Source: Conidiobolus incongruus B7586 (Eukaryota > Entomophthoromycota > Entomophthoromycetes > Entomophthorales > Conidiobolaceae). Taken from it: a stretch of DNA of 31,171 nt. Below are positions 12,404-23,914 of the stretch, one piece after another. Made by a program: the position numbers and the translations under genes. How positions within the stretch are numbered: the stretch's first letter is position 1; the number at the start of each line of letters is the position of its first letter. The stretch covers positions 1-31,171 of the forward strand of contig JNEM01016972.1 of the NCBI GenBank assembly GCA_000697335.1, given 5' to 3'. The notes under the pieces were generated by a model. It saw only the letters and a list, made by a program, of their open reading frames with translations, had not been told where the DNA came from and searched no databases.

Positions 12404-14329
12404 TTTAGTTGATTTTTCGTTATGTTATATTTGATAATATTTTTATAACGACTAAAGACTATACTATACACGCTCAACTATTCCATATTTCATTATCTTT
12501 TTCATGTACTGGCCCGAGTACAAATATTATTTTCCAAAAATTAGTAATTGCTATAACGTGTATTATTTATTGGTATCTGCAATTGATAAAATCCAATCCG
12601 ATATTTTTATGATATGCTATTTGCATTTGTGAAATTGGGTTAATTGAAGAACTAATAGAAAAATCCATCTTCAAACTACATAATCGCCATTTGTCATTAT
12701 GAACTGTAATAGAAGCTGTTACAAATACTGTCTCAATAATTTTCGCAAGTAGAAATCTACTTTTAACTTGATATTTGAATCATATTAAATATCAATATAT
12801 AATTAAGAATATTGTGCTCAGAATTTGAAATAATATTTCGAGATCAAAGGTGGATATTTAAAATTGAGTCCATTATTTTAGAAAAAAAAATGTAAAATGT
12901 TGATGCTTATATAAGACAAGTTCAATATAAAGAATCAATGTCATTTTGAGGAACAATATCCTTACATTTAAGTAACTATATCTTTTAATATAGATTTTAT
13001 CAAATATAAAACGGGAAAAATATTGATTTTCAATAATTTATTAACCTAATACTCTTCAGAATATTTTGGATATATTTATTGTACTATTGTTTATTGTAGT
13101 TTTATAAACATTTTAGTTAATTAGCAATATCAACAGATAATTACATATATAATCATAGATTAAATTAATTGATAGCATTTACTATAATTAATATTTCATT
13201 CTTCATACTTGCCATTCTATAAGATTAAAGATGTACAAAAAAATTCACCAAGATAATATATAATATTAATAATTCATTTTCAATAATACAAATTTAGTAT
13301 TCAGTATATTGAGATGATTATCGTATTTTATAATGATTAATTTATTTCAAAGCGTTTGTAAAGAAATTAGCTTTATTAAAATAATAATTGTGCAAAAGGC
13401 CTCCGTTATATTCAAAATACTTCACTAACAATATATTTTATTTAGTTTATATAATGAACCCCTAATTCTCTTGTGTATATTATTATAGAATAAATTTGCC
13501 AAGATCAGAAATGTAATTTTAGCTGTATGCAATCAACCAAGTGTTTAATCAAATAAAATAGGTTCATGTGATAAAAAACATAGCAAATCACTTGTATAAT
13601 AAATTGTAGTAAATGTTTTCATTACAGATAAATTTTATTGGCAATTAAATTTAATAGTCTTATGATTATTTATATGAGTAGGCTTGAAGCCTTGCCTTTC
13701 ACAGTTATATTGATCATCAAGTGTTATATTAATGATTCAGAGATTTAAGATTGTATAAAAAATTTACAACCAGAAAAATATATAATATGAAAATCATTAG
13801 ATAAGAAGAATTTTAAATATTTAATTCTATAAAATAAAATCTAAGTTTTTATATGATCTACTATTTTATTATCTGTTTCTAATTAAAAATAATGTATATA
13901 ATAAAAAGAAAATAGAAAGTTATATTTCACAATTGATTTTCATTTTAAAAATACATAGCTGAATCTTATAAATTCCATTAGATATTAAAAAACTATGAAG
14001 TTGAAGGTGAATATAAACTAGTATCAGGGATTTTAAAACTAATCTCTTATTTTAAATATAATAATATAATATGAGTTTGTAGTATAAGATGTTAGTTTAA
14101 TTATATACTATAAACTTAAAAAGTAAAAGACAAAATATATAATTTAATTGATATATAATAAAATATTATTGAAATTTATATTTTGTACAAATTACATTAT
14201 TTGTTGAATTTAATATTTTTAATTAGTATATTATATTCAAATCAAAAAATCAATTTTAATAATATAAAACAATAATTAGTTGAGTTAAAATGAGAGCTAA
14301 TTTTATATTTAATATTATTACCTTAAATT
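12404..14329. other. AT-rich gene desert, left part
   Basis: No gene is visible. A + strand open run straight after the ML-domain stop (12409-12612) has the hydrophobic composition expected of random AT-rich DNA and no domain. Around 12640-12750 and 13390-13700 are islands with slightly more G+C that may be old decayed sequence, but I recognise no family. Confidence 0.5.
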
Positions 14330-15560
14330 TAAAGAAATGGGAAATTTTTTAATTTTTGATTTTTCAAATATATTATTAATTTGAAATAAATAAATATATA
14401 TAAAGTTAATAAGAAATTATATATATATAATAATTTTTTTGATTAAAAAATTAACTTTTTAAAATTAACTATTTAATTTAATTATATTTAAACTAAATAG
14501 TAATCATTAAAAGTTTTTTATTTTAGTATTAATAAAACTTAACTATAAACTATTTAAAATTATTTAAAATTTATAAATAACTTTTAATAATAAAGTATTA
14601 TTTAAATTAACAATTTATTACTAGGTAAATTATTTTAAAACTAAAAAAACTATCTAAAACTTATTAAAATTTAAAAAATTAACTTTAACTATTATTTTTT
14701 TAATTGTTAATAAAGTGAAAAAATATATTAAAAAATATCTTTTTATTTTAGTTAAAGAATTATCTAAACACTTTAATATTAGGTTTATAAGTATTTTATA
14801 TATATTAAAGTTTAAACTTAAATTAATAAATAAATATATAAAATAAATACTTTATAATTTAACTAAAGCTTAAAAAAAGCTAGAGTAGTTATTATTAAAT
14901 AAAACTTATTAAAATATTATTAGAAACTTAAATTTTTACAATGAATAATTATAATTAATAAATCTTAAATCTTTATATATAATTCTTTATTAAAACACAA
15001 ATTAAAATGTTAAATTAAGTTAAATTAATTTTTTCTATAAATCCCTTTAAATAAACATTTTATTAATAAATAAATGTTAATTATTATAATAAATTATAAT
15101 AGTATATGCTATTTTTATTTAGTTTTTAAAAGAAAATTAATTAATAGTAAATTCTATATTGTTTTTTTAAATAAAAATATTTCTAATTAATATTCTTAAT
15201 ATAATTTAAGAAAACTTATTATTTTACATGATAATTATAAAATTTATAAATTTAAAACTATAAAAAACTTTCTAATTAAAAATAACTAGAAAAAACTACT
15301 ACATCTAGTATATTCTTTAGATTATAACCTATATAATTATAATTGCTTTAGGCAATTAAAAAACCAGCTTACAAGAAAAAAAATTTCTGCAGGAAAATTT
15401 AATTGGTTTGTAAAATATCAAATTTTAGTCTTTAATAAAAAGAATTATTTTTTAGGTGTTAGATCTTTGTTAAAAGTATAGCAAAAAGTTATTAATAATA
15501 AAAGAAACTATTAAATTTATATTATATATTAAAATATTTATTTATTTTCAATCACAAAAA
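14330..15560 (+). mobile_element. Possible Ty3/Gypsy-like retroelement fossil, heavily broken
   Basis: This block is the most A/T-extreme part of the window, with C especially scarce. Near 15350-15475 one frame reads with the spacing of the end of a Ty3/Gypsy RNase H domain (an LTR(K/R) step, an aromatic-rich strand, then a SLL ending where the family has an A-D-A-L-S-R type ending). No LTR pair, reverse transcriptase or integrase could be recognised. The element would be old, with more breaks than I can count, and the family call is tentative. A chance resemblance in low-complexity DNA is the main alternative. Confidence 0.25.
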
Positions 15561-15823
15561 ATTCCCATTATTAAAAATGCAGAGTAATAATATTGAGCTT
15601 AAATATTGAATATAGCATTAATTATATAAAGTACATTCTCAACCAAAAAATAGTTAAAAGTGATAAAAATTATAGAGAATTTGATAATCAATATATTTTA
15701 ATATGGTATAGTGTTTAAGAATTATGTAATTAGATATAATTAAATATACTCAAATAGCTACAAACTAATGTAATTTGTCAATATGGTATTATTTTATAAG
15801 TTGATATTTTGTTTTAAATAAAT

Positions 15824-16020
15824 GTCTGACCTTTAGGTATGTTGATCCAAAAGTTTGGCAGGTTCGATTCTCGGGAATCGAGCAATTGTCAACGACCGAA
15901 AAAAGTTCAGTTTTGGTGATCTAGACATCTTTTTGACCTCAAATCACCACTGATAAACTTAAAAGTTTGGAGATATGAAGCTTCGAAGTGTCATGGCTTT
16001 AAAATTTAATTAAATCCCAA
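15824..16020 (+). mobile_element. SINE-like unit with tRNA-type B box
   Basis: An island of about 200 bases with clearly higher G+C sits inside the AT desert. It contains GGTTCGATTCT at 15861-15871, matching the RNA polymerase III B-box consensus GGTTCGANTCC at 10 of 11 positions. About 30 bases upstream, TGACCTTTAGG is a weak A-box candidate. The B box runs into a perfect 7-bp hairpin, TCGATTC/GAATCGA, at 15864-15881. After the tRNA-like head comes a non-tRNA body (15890-16000) that is not coding. This head-plus-body form fits a tRNA-derived SINE, although a lone tRNA pseudogene is possible. No second copy was seen in the window. Confidence 0.5.
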
Positions 16021-16726
16021 AATGAGTTTAAATTAATATATAAAATTTTGGATATAATTATTATGGGATGAATTTATTAAATATAAATTTTCTTCTCATA
16101 TTTTCATTATTATATAATTTATACGCAAAATTAAAAATTATTCATAATATTGGAATAAATAATTATATATTCTTATTTGTCATCATTTTAAATTCAATAT
16201 GTAATTAGAAATAACAAAAGCATCCATCTGTTCTAATTAACAAGTGAATATAATCCTAAAAATTTTAGATATTTAAATATAATACAATATGAAAAGATAT
16301 GTACAGAAATAACTAAAAATATTTCTGAAAATAAATTTAGTTAGTATTAAAAATTTTGCAAATATTCGGTAACTTGATGCAAATATATTATATTAGAAAA
16401 TCGGAAATAATGAGATGATATGAAGGTAAGAAAACACTTGATTGTAACCTCAGGTAAATTGATCTAATAGTTATATCATCCTATACTATACCTTATGAGA
16501 TATGTATTGTATGTTGGAACAATTCAAAGAAAAGAATATAAAATATTTGAGTTTACATTTAAATAATATCATATAAATAGTTGATAAATATAAAAGTATA
16601 AAATTGTGTAATTTATTTTGAAACTTAAATATGAAATTAGGGAAATAGAAATGCTTTTAAATTAATGAACGGTATGGTTATTGAATATATACAAGCGTTT
16701 AAATTTGAATAATGGCATTGATTGAT
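16021..16726. other. AT-rich intergenic stretch downstream of the SPT23/MGA2-like gene
   Basis: I searched the minus strand here for a further exon encoding a membrane-spanning tail of the neighbouring gene and saw none. The sequence is A/T-rich with frequent stops on both strands. Confidence 0.55.
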
Positions 16727-19597
16727 TCAAAGTTGCTTGTTCTCCATATTGATGAACATTCCCAACCATTCCGTAAGGTTGCCTGCGGTCTGAAGGGGAG
16801 TTACATCAAACATGTTTTTGAGGTCGAGGCGGGCGCCGGCTAAAATAGAGTTAAAAACAGTGAGGTTAAAATTAAATAGTTGGCTTACCTTTTATCAAAA
16901 GCATACACATTTCTTTTTGTTCAAGTTGAGTAGCAAGATGCAATGGAGTCTGTCCCAAATGATCAGCCCAGTTGGGATCGACACCTTGGTTAAGGAGATG
17001 ACGGAACACTTGATTGAGGCCCATTTGAACGGCGTAGTGAAGGAGACTAGGGTAAGGAGAAGAAATAATAGAGTTAAATTTAAGGGGAAGAGAAGGTAAG
17101 CTGATTAGCATTTGATAAAGTTGTTGATCCAAACTGGGAACATCAATATCAAATGGAGGAGATGATGGATAAAGAGATGAAATGATATAGTTAAGGTTGG
17201 TTGGCTGAAAAGAGGGCGATCCCATTTTGATCGTACGGAAAAGAGATTCCAAAATTCCTTTAGCAGAATCGTGTTCATATTGGAAAAGCGCTGAGATTGG
17301 GTTTGAATTTTGTTGCTGGGGAAAAGTAACAGTAACAACAGAGTTTGGAGAAGGGGTCTGGATGGCAGGAGCAACGCACTCTATGCAAGTGGGTGAGATG
17401 AAATTCACAGGTACTGCAGGGTGGTTGCCAAAGAGTACTTGTATACCGGGGTAGAAATTGGCGCCAATAATGACTACTTGTGTGCCACCGTAACTAGAGC
17501 CTCTGTTAGGAACAACACGCTCAATATATGGACTGGAAGTTTGTGGATTAGCAAAATTTGACAAGTTGGAGAGAGGATTGACTGCTAAGTTATTGCTTGG
17601 AGGTGATCCAGGCATTCCTGCAATCGCGTTTTGAGGGGTATTGGGCATAGAACGCCTAATTTCTTTAACAACTGGGACATTCAATGAATTGAACCCATCA
17701 GTCTCCTTGCGCTTAGAAGGAACAGATCTCATCAAATTCCTTTGGTCCATTCCAATAACAGGAACAGGTGGCGATATGTGGTTGGGAGGCTTGGGTACTG
17801 GAGGTAAGGGAATATTATTATACAAGCCACCGATCCTTGTAGATTTGTGATCATCAGTAATCATAATTGGAGGAGAAGTACCTTTAGCAACTTCATTGCC
17901 GTTATGATCAATTAAGCTGTATAAAATATAGAAACCATATTTCTCATTGTGATGCCTGCAATAGCAGGTGATTCTAGTTGGCAAAATTACACTTCCATCT
18001 GAAAAATCCAGCAAAGGCTCGGAACAGTTGAAAAGTAATATTCTACGACAAGATTGCTTATACGAATGTCAGTAAGAATGGATTAAAAGTGAATTTAAAA
18101 TATCCTACCTTTTCAGCTTCGCTCAAAGTATAAGTTTTGTTTTCATTAGTATTGCTAGTATTAGCGTTATCCTTATTCGAATTGTGTGGAGGTGAAGAGC
18201 AGGGTGTTGTATCTCGAGTTACCGGCAAACTATCAGGAGCAAGCTTATTTTTGGCATCTTTTTTAGGCTTAGCGACTCTTCGAGAAGCTCTTTTAATCTA
18301 AGTTGACAATGAGAAAAAATTTATAGTATAGTATATAAATATTTACCTCTCTTTCAGTACAGCTATTACAAATATCAATCAATTTGCGATTTGAAGCGCC
18401 TACAACTTGTGCTAATAATGTGAGAGTTGAACTGTCTGGAGGTAGTAAAGTCGTTTCCGGAGCTAAACAATATAATAAATAAATTATCAAAAGTGAAACT
18501 AAAAATGTACTTACTCATATTAGCTTGTCTTCTGTATCTACTACCAGTGATATATTTAATGGGTAGCTTAAGTCTGCTCCATTTTCTAACAGTTTGGTTC
18601 TTGTTATTGACTAAATCTAAGCATAAACGAATTTGAGTTTCAACTCTAGAGCGATATCCAGCTTGAGGAATCCCAAGTACATTGATTTTGAGACTAAAAA
18701 CAATAAAAAATTAGTCAAATATTTAAGTATAATGATAATAAGAGTACCCTTCAAGAGATTCGCCTCCATTAGTGTTAGCAGGATTAGGGTCCACAGGGAC
18801 ATTCATTCCCGATCTATAAATAATAATTAAATATCTAATGAAAAGGAATTCCAAGTTATAACTTACTGCATATTGGAATTAGAAGGTAATAAGGGGTTAA
18901 ATACTTCAGAAGCTAAATTAGTCATCTATATGATCAATTGAAATAAGTATGATATTATGATGAAATAGTTGAAAGTATAAATATGAAATATGCTAATTGG
19001 TTGTTTGATTACCTTAGTATTAACCATCTGGGCTGGTGGTGGAAGTGGTTCTAAGTCGTCTTCCTCTTTGACGGGAACTAGATACTGCAAGTTATTGGCG
19101 GCGGTACTGCCAGGATTAAAGTTAAAATAACTTTCTGGAAGAGCACTAGGTGAAACTGGTGCAGAAAAGATTTCTTGTCTCATCTGGTTGGAGAATGAGG
19201 GTGGCAACAAACTATTAAACTGATTCTGAGAGATTGGTGGGAAATAGGGATTAAAAGAAGATTGGGTAGCATTAGCATTGTTGTTAAAGTTAGGTAGCTG
19301 TTGAGGAGGCCCCAAATTGTTAGCGCCACCAGGATTAACGGGGTTGATAAAACCCATTTTGGGGCTGACAGGAGTGGAGCGGAAGAACAGGTTGGGATCA
19401 TTGCTGCCTAAATTAAGCTGTGAAAAAGAGTTTGTAGGACCACTGGAGGGATGACCTTGATCAACCATAAGGTAGTTATCAAAGCTAAATTGGTTCATAT
19501 TGGAAGATTGCGGAATCTGATTGGAATGATTAAATTGATCTTCATCACTACGATCTAGCTGAATCGTAGGTGGTGGCTGAGGATGCGAAAAGTTCAT
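16727..19597 (-). CDS. MGA2: SPT23/MGA2-like transcription factor (IPT/TIG plus ankyrin repeats), 8 exons
   Basis: Homologue of yeast Spt23/Mga2, regulators of fatty-acid desaturase expression that respond to membrane lipid state and oxygen. Minus-strand exons: 19597-19013, 18925-18867, 18813-18748, 18693-18515, 18462-18347, 18297-18109, 18056-16889, 16839-16727; introns 49-87 bases, GT-AG; 824 residues. Order: a Pro/Asn/Gln/Ser-rich low-complexity N-terminus (1-195), the conserved family domain beginning LKINVLGIPQAGYRSRVETQ (about 238-297) with LKLPIKYI, a basic linker (KRASRR), a second conserved block (RRILLFNCSEPLLDFSDG, about 402-470), an IPT/TIG domain (about 573-660, VVPNRGSSYGGTQVVIIG), and two ankyrin repeats (about 734-790, DHLGQTPLHLA). 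The protein ends 36 residues into exon 8 with no transmembrane segment, unlike the ER-anchored yeast proteins. Whether it is closer to MGA2 or SPT23 cannot be said. Confidence 0.9.
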
Positions 19598-20998
19598 TGT
19601 TAGTAATTTTCAAAATATCAACTTTGAAAAATAGTATAACGAGTAATAATAGTAGCGTTAGTTAATAAATGAAGAGTTGTAAAGATTAGATCCAAGTGGA
19701 CGATAGGGAGAAACGAAGCAATATTATAATTATCAAACAGGTGTCTAACAAATAATTAAAGAGCAATAAAGTTAATCTTTTAATCTTAAACAAATTTAAT
19801 TAACTGTGAATTTAATTGCAATATTTTATATCACATGAATTCTATAATAACAACACTTACAAATTTTTATTATGGAATTAATTACTAAATCTATCTTATA
19901 TATGATTTAATTTAAAATAATAGTTTATATAGTATATATGTATATATTATTACTATTACTGGTTCAATATTAACACTATTCAAATGTATTGAATTATGTT
20001 TATTAATAATCATTACTAAGTTACAATAATGTTTCCAAATTAATTGACTTTAGGTTTAATTGAATCAAAAGTATTTCTCATAATAAATCAGCATTATTTA
20101 TCTATTCTCATTTTATCCAAATTTAAACAAAATATAAAATTTTTCATCCAATCAATATAACGTGATTACCTAAAAATCAATACATATCTGTTCAAATATT
20201 TTACATTATTACAAAGTTTAGGTTAGTATTTTGCTATAATAAACAATATAAAATTTATAATATCGAAAATATCAATATATTTCTTTTGACTGTTTATTTT
20301 GTAATACTCATAGTTATATTATAATTTCACTCATATATTTGTCTGTGTAATGGTAATAATGAATTCAATTATTCAGGATCTTAAATGAATGATATAATAT
20401 ATGGTAATAGAATAATAACTCAATTTCTGGACAGGACAATAGCAATTAAAATGCTAAATCAACTATAAATATCTTTGATAATAGAATTATATTGACTAAT
20501 ATTGGTTATAAGTTCATTCTATAAACACTAATGTGAAGGGCATCTAAAAAATCAAACATTGGAAAAGCTATGCTTTGTTATTTTTTTTTTTTGAAATATG
20601 TTTCAATTCGCTGCAGTTCATTGGATTTTCTAGAATTGTACCACTTTAATAAATTTAAAATTATAAAAATGGCAATATCAATCAAATATTAAATTTATTT
20701 AATTACTATATAATTTCGATTTTTGAATACAAAAAACTTTTATTATCAGTATTTAAAGTCTCAATTGTCATTATATAAAATCAGAATGCTTAATTTGTGT
20801 AATAACTAAAATCTTGCTCCAAGAAAAGTCAATAAAAATAAACTAGTATTTCCATATATATGTATTTGTGGAATTTTATCGTTTGAAAGAATGAATTTGA
20901 AAGTTTAAAACTAAATGAAGAAAAAAAAGTATTCTGAAAAAATATATATATAAATTAAATGAGTGTAAAAAACCTAGAATCTCAACCAATAAAAAGAT
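19598..20998. other. AT-rich intergenic stretch upstream of the SPT23/MGA2-like gene
   Basis: The first 150 bases (19598-19750), just upstream of the minus-strand ATG, are less A/T-rich and may be 5' leader. The rest is A/T-rich with a long T run near 20579-20592 and no gene. Confidence 0.5.
20991..20995 (-). terminator. RNA polymerase III terminator of tRNA-Lys
   Basis: A run of five T on the minus strand, starting four bases after the tRNA 3' end, is a standard polymerase III stop. Confidence 0.75.
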
Positions 20999-21071
20999 CG
21001 CCCAATGTGGGGCTCGAACCCACGACCCTCAGATTAAAAGTCTGATGCTCTACCGACTGAGCTAACCGGGC
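20999..21071 (-). tRNA. tRNA-Lys (anticodon UUU)
   Basis: A 73-base gene without intron. The minus strand begins GCCCGGTTAGCTCAG and pairs with ATTGGGC at the 3' end for a 7-bp acceptor stem including two G-U pairs, then discriminator G. The D arm has the TAGCTCAGTCGGTAGAGC form. The anticodon stem TCAGA/TCTGA encloses loop CTTTTAA, anticodon TTT at 21036-21038. The T arm is GTGGG-TTCGAGC-CCCAC. No CCA is encoded, as expected for a nuclear eukaryotic gene. All helices pair, so it looks functional. Confidence 0.97.
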
Positions 21072-22561
21072 CTACTTGCTACTTTGAAATAATATTAATA
21101 GGCATTGGAGACAAATTAATTATATTTATTTTTTCTATATTACTATCAACTCCTTTTCTTCTATTTTTCAATTTTATTATAACCTATTTCTTTTTATATT
21201 GAGTTTTAATGTTCTCAATAATTTTCCTCCTTTTTTAATCTAACCTTATTTCTTAAAATATAATTTTAAATTTTAATTTATTAACTCTTTACAACTTATT
21301 TTTTCTTTATTAAAATTTTTTTGTTTATTATTCAAATAAAATTCAAATTCTCGTATAAAAAATGCTATTTTCATTAATAATATAATTCACTGGATTATTC
21401 CATTTTTGTTATTTTAAGATAATTTCATATGTCAATTGGACTATTTCCAATTTCCTTTGTAATTTGATCGTGATAATTAATGCAATTAAAATTATAAAGA
21501 GATCTAAAATAAATAATGAAATATATTTTGAAGCATAATAATTATAAAGAAAAAATATGAAATTTTAAGATTGATATAATAATGAAATATCATTCTATAT
21601 TTAGGTTTGAAATAGATTTTATTTGGAATTTATTCAATAAAAGAGTTAAGTGATAAATTGATTTTATTATTAAAAATTCTGATACTTTATATCGACCTTT
21701 ATCTTTACAAAAAAAGAATACTTTAAAAAGAAAGGCTATAAGTGATTGAATATATATCTATTTCAATAGAAATCTTGCAACAAATATGTTATATATATAT
21801 AATTCGATTAATAAACATAATGACAGAAGTATGATTGTTATTAAAACTTTTCTTGGATTTATATTCGGAATATCATAAAACTGGTTGTGCTAATTATCAA
21901 AATTATTAGTATTAAACATTTTAAAAATATTCAAATTTATTAAATGATATAAAATTTGATAAGATAATCTAACAATTGTATTTTTTGCAAAAAATTTATA
22001 TATTTGTTGAATATATTTCGTACGATATATATTAAATTATATAAATACAATGGTTTAATTTAGCTCGATTGAAATAGTTATATTGATGTATAATCATGAT
22101 ATTTTAATGATACTAAGATAATAGATTTTAATAGTACGTATAAAAGTATATATATATATATATTACAATAGTCGATTTTAATCGACAGCAAACTCTATAT
22201 AGCAGAATAGTTAATAACTGAAATTGAGCAAGTATTTTTGAATCGGTGATTATATAATTATTTATTAACCATAATGTAGAAAACCATAAATAAAAATTAT
22301 TGATTTTATAATATTATTCTTTATTTACTTTATCAAGTTAATTTATAATTTGATTAATATCAATACTTCCTTTTTAGGTCAATCATGCCAAATTAAATAT
22401 TTTTATCAGGTATTAGTTTAGTTATATAGTAAAAGTTCCTGAATTGGACGACTGGAATTCAAAATATCTTATCCCATAAATTAAAATTTAATGCTAGTAT
22501 AAATATATTGATAATGTTAATAATGAATTTAAAAGATAAACTATAGTGATAATTATACAAA
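21072..22561. other. AT-rich intergenic stretch
   Basis: Lies between the tRNA gene and CMC2. It includes a pyrimidine-rich part (about 21120-21320, + strand) and an (AT)n run near 22148-22162. There is no coding island or RNA structure I can support. Confidence 0.55.
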
Positions 22562-22863
22562 ATGCATCCTACACTCACTCCACACAAACATAAAGATTGT
22601 TATACAGCAATTATGAATTTATCCAATTGTCATATTGAAAACCCAATTTTAAAATTTTTTGGTATTTGTAATAGATATAAAACAGAATTGAACGAATGTC
22701 TTCAAGAAGAGGTAAATAATCCTTAGCAACACTAAATCCCATTAACCTATCTACTTAGTTTGAAATTATACGTCGTGAAAAATTCGAAAAAGCTAAAGCT
22801 AAGAGAGAGCGTGTCGAAAAGATTTGGAAAGAAATTGACGAAGATGTCAAAGCTTCCAGCTAA
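22562..22863 (+). CDS. CMC2: COX assembly mitochondrial protein 2 (Cmc2-type twin CX9C), 2 exons
   Basis: A small intermembrane-space protein needed for cytochrome c oxidase assembly, imported by the Mia40 disulfide relay. Exons 22562-22711 and 22759-22863, with a 47-base GT-AG intron, give 84 residues, the family's normal size. It starts MHPTLTPHKHKDC, close to the family's MHPHL opening. The two motifs are Cys13-X9-Cys23 and Cys36-X9-Cys46, with KFFGICNRYK between and around them as in Cmc2. The second exon is a basic, charged helix (REKFEKAKAKRERVEKIW) typical of the Cmc2 tail. The gene ends 5 bases before the end of a decayed TPT1 copy on the other strand. Confidence 0.93.
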
Positions 22864-22868
22864 TTTTA

Positions 22869-23790
22869 TTATTTGGTATTTACTTCAACTCCTTGATAAT
22901 CTGTCATTTTTAAAAAATATTCTTTAGGGATGATCCCAGTATCATCTCTACCACTTGATAAAATGACTCGGTGGGATGATATATAAAATGTGATTTTATC
23001 TATTTATATACAATTTCAATTTTATAAAAAAATAAATATGTTAAATGGTACTTTTGAGCGCTTTAACTCAATATAAATATACACCTGGCATGATTCTTTC
23101 ACTCCTAGCTATTCTTCATTATCAGTAATTCTATAAGATAGATATTTAGCATATAATATATATATCACTTATCACTTCATTATTTCCAGGTAAATCAATT
23201 GCAGAATTGACATAATTCCTCATCATTCTGTTATATTTATTTGTTGCCAATTAAATATATATCTAATATACATGGTGATAATAAAAGTAAACGTTACTAA
23301 TTAATCCCCATTTACCAATGTAGGTACCATTGATAGCAGTTGAAAGATCCTCTTAATTTGCGATTTGAGTTAAATTTAATTTTTCTATCTATAAATTATA
23401 TGATATAATCAATCATTTTAAATTCACAATAGTAATCAATTGTATATTACAGGTATTGTGTGGCCTTGATTGGCTTTAATCAACCAAACTTTTATTTCAA
23501 CATCTTTGATAAAATATCACTGGATTCAGATATCCCTTTCATTTGAAATGGATCTTCGCCATTTTTATTAACTACATTGATAATATGTTCAAAATTGTAT
23601 TGCTTGTAAATCGATGAACTCAATTATATATATTGATACATATTAATAGTTGTGAATGAACAGAGATGTTTTTGCCAATTTATCACAATTAATGAAATCC
23701 TCTGAACTTATGTTAAACCCTTGATCAATCGCCTCATATCTGAAAGGTAAGCTCAATAATTTGGATAATTTAATAGGATTAAAATCTTAT
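22869..23790 (-). pseudogene. Decayed tRNA 2'-phosphotransferase gene (TPT1/KptA family)
   Basis: Tpt1 removes the 2'-phosphate left at the splice junction by fungal tRNA ligase, using NAD+. On the minus strand six blocks match the family in the right order: about 23786-23644 (NPIKLSKLLSL, EAIDQGFNISSEDFINCDKL), 23590-23457 (HIINVVNKNGEDPF; then WLIKANQGHT), 23388-23292 (IEKLNLTQIA; DLSTAINGTYI), 23250-23165 (YNRMMRNYVNSAIDLPGNNE), 23106-23034 (SCQVYIYIELKRS) and 22976-22869 (RVILSSGRDDTGIIPKEYF). Blocks sit in different frames and are interrupted by stops and a frameshift between residues of the second block. Family-invariant residues are changed: Arg-His reads Arg-Tyr, RANQGH reads KANQGH, His of HGT is Asn, and RNHIHF reads RNYVNS. 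Some intervals may be old introns. It is a relic rather than a working enzyme. Confidence 0.8.
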
Positions 23791-23914
23791 TTTGACTGAT
23801 CATTTCAAATACGCTCTAATGATAAGATGGTTTTTTTATATTTTTCACAATTGTATTTGGATTTAAGTCCATTTGAAATTTTTATTATTTATGGGATATT
23901 ATAATTTTGTACTT

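Noticed and set aside
12409-12612. Open frame of 67 codons just after the ML-domain gene
   Set aside because: Hydrophobic, Ile/Phe-rich composition typical of translated AT-rich DNA; no domain and no splice link to the neighbouring gene.
17105-17374. Leucine-rich minus-strand frame, possible membrane segment for the SPT23/MGA2-like gene
   Set aside because: It lies in a different frame within the long exon that encodes the IPT/ankyrin region and cannot be joined by splice sites.
22145-22165. (AT)n runs as possible element ends or cruciforms
   Set aside because: Such runs are frequent by chance at this base composition and show no paired flanks.
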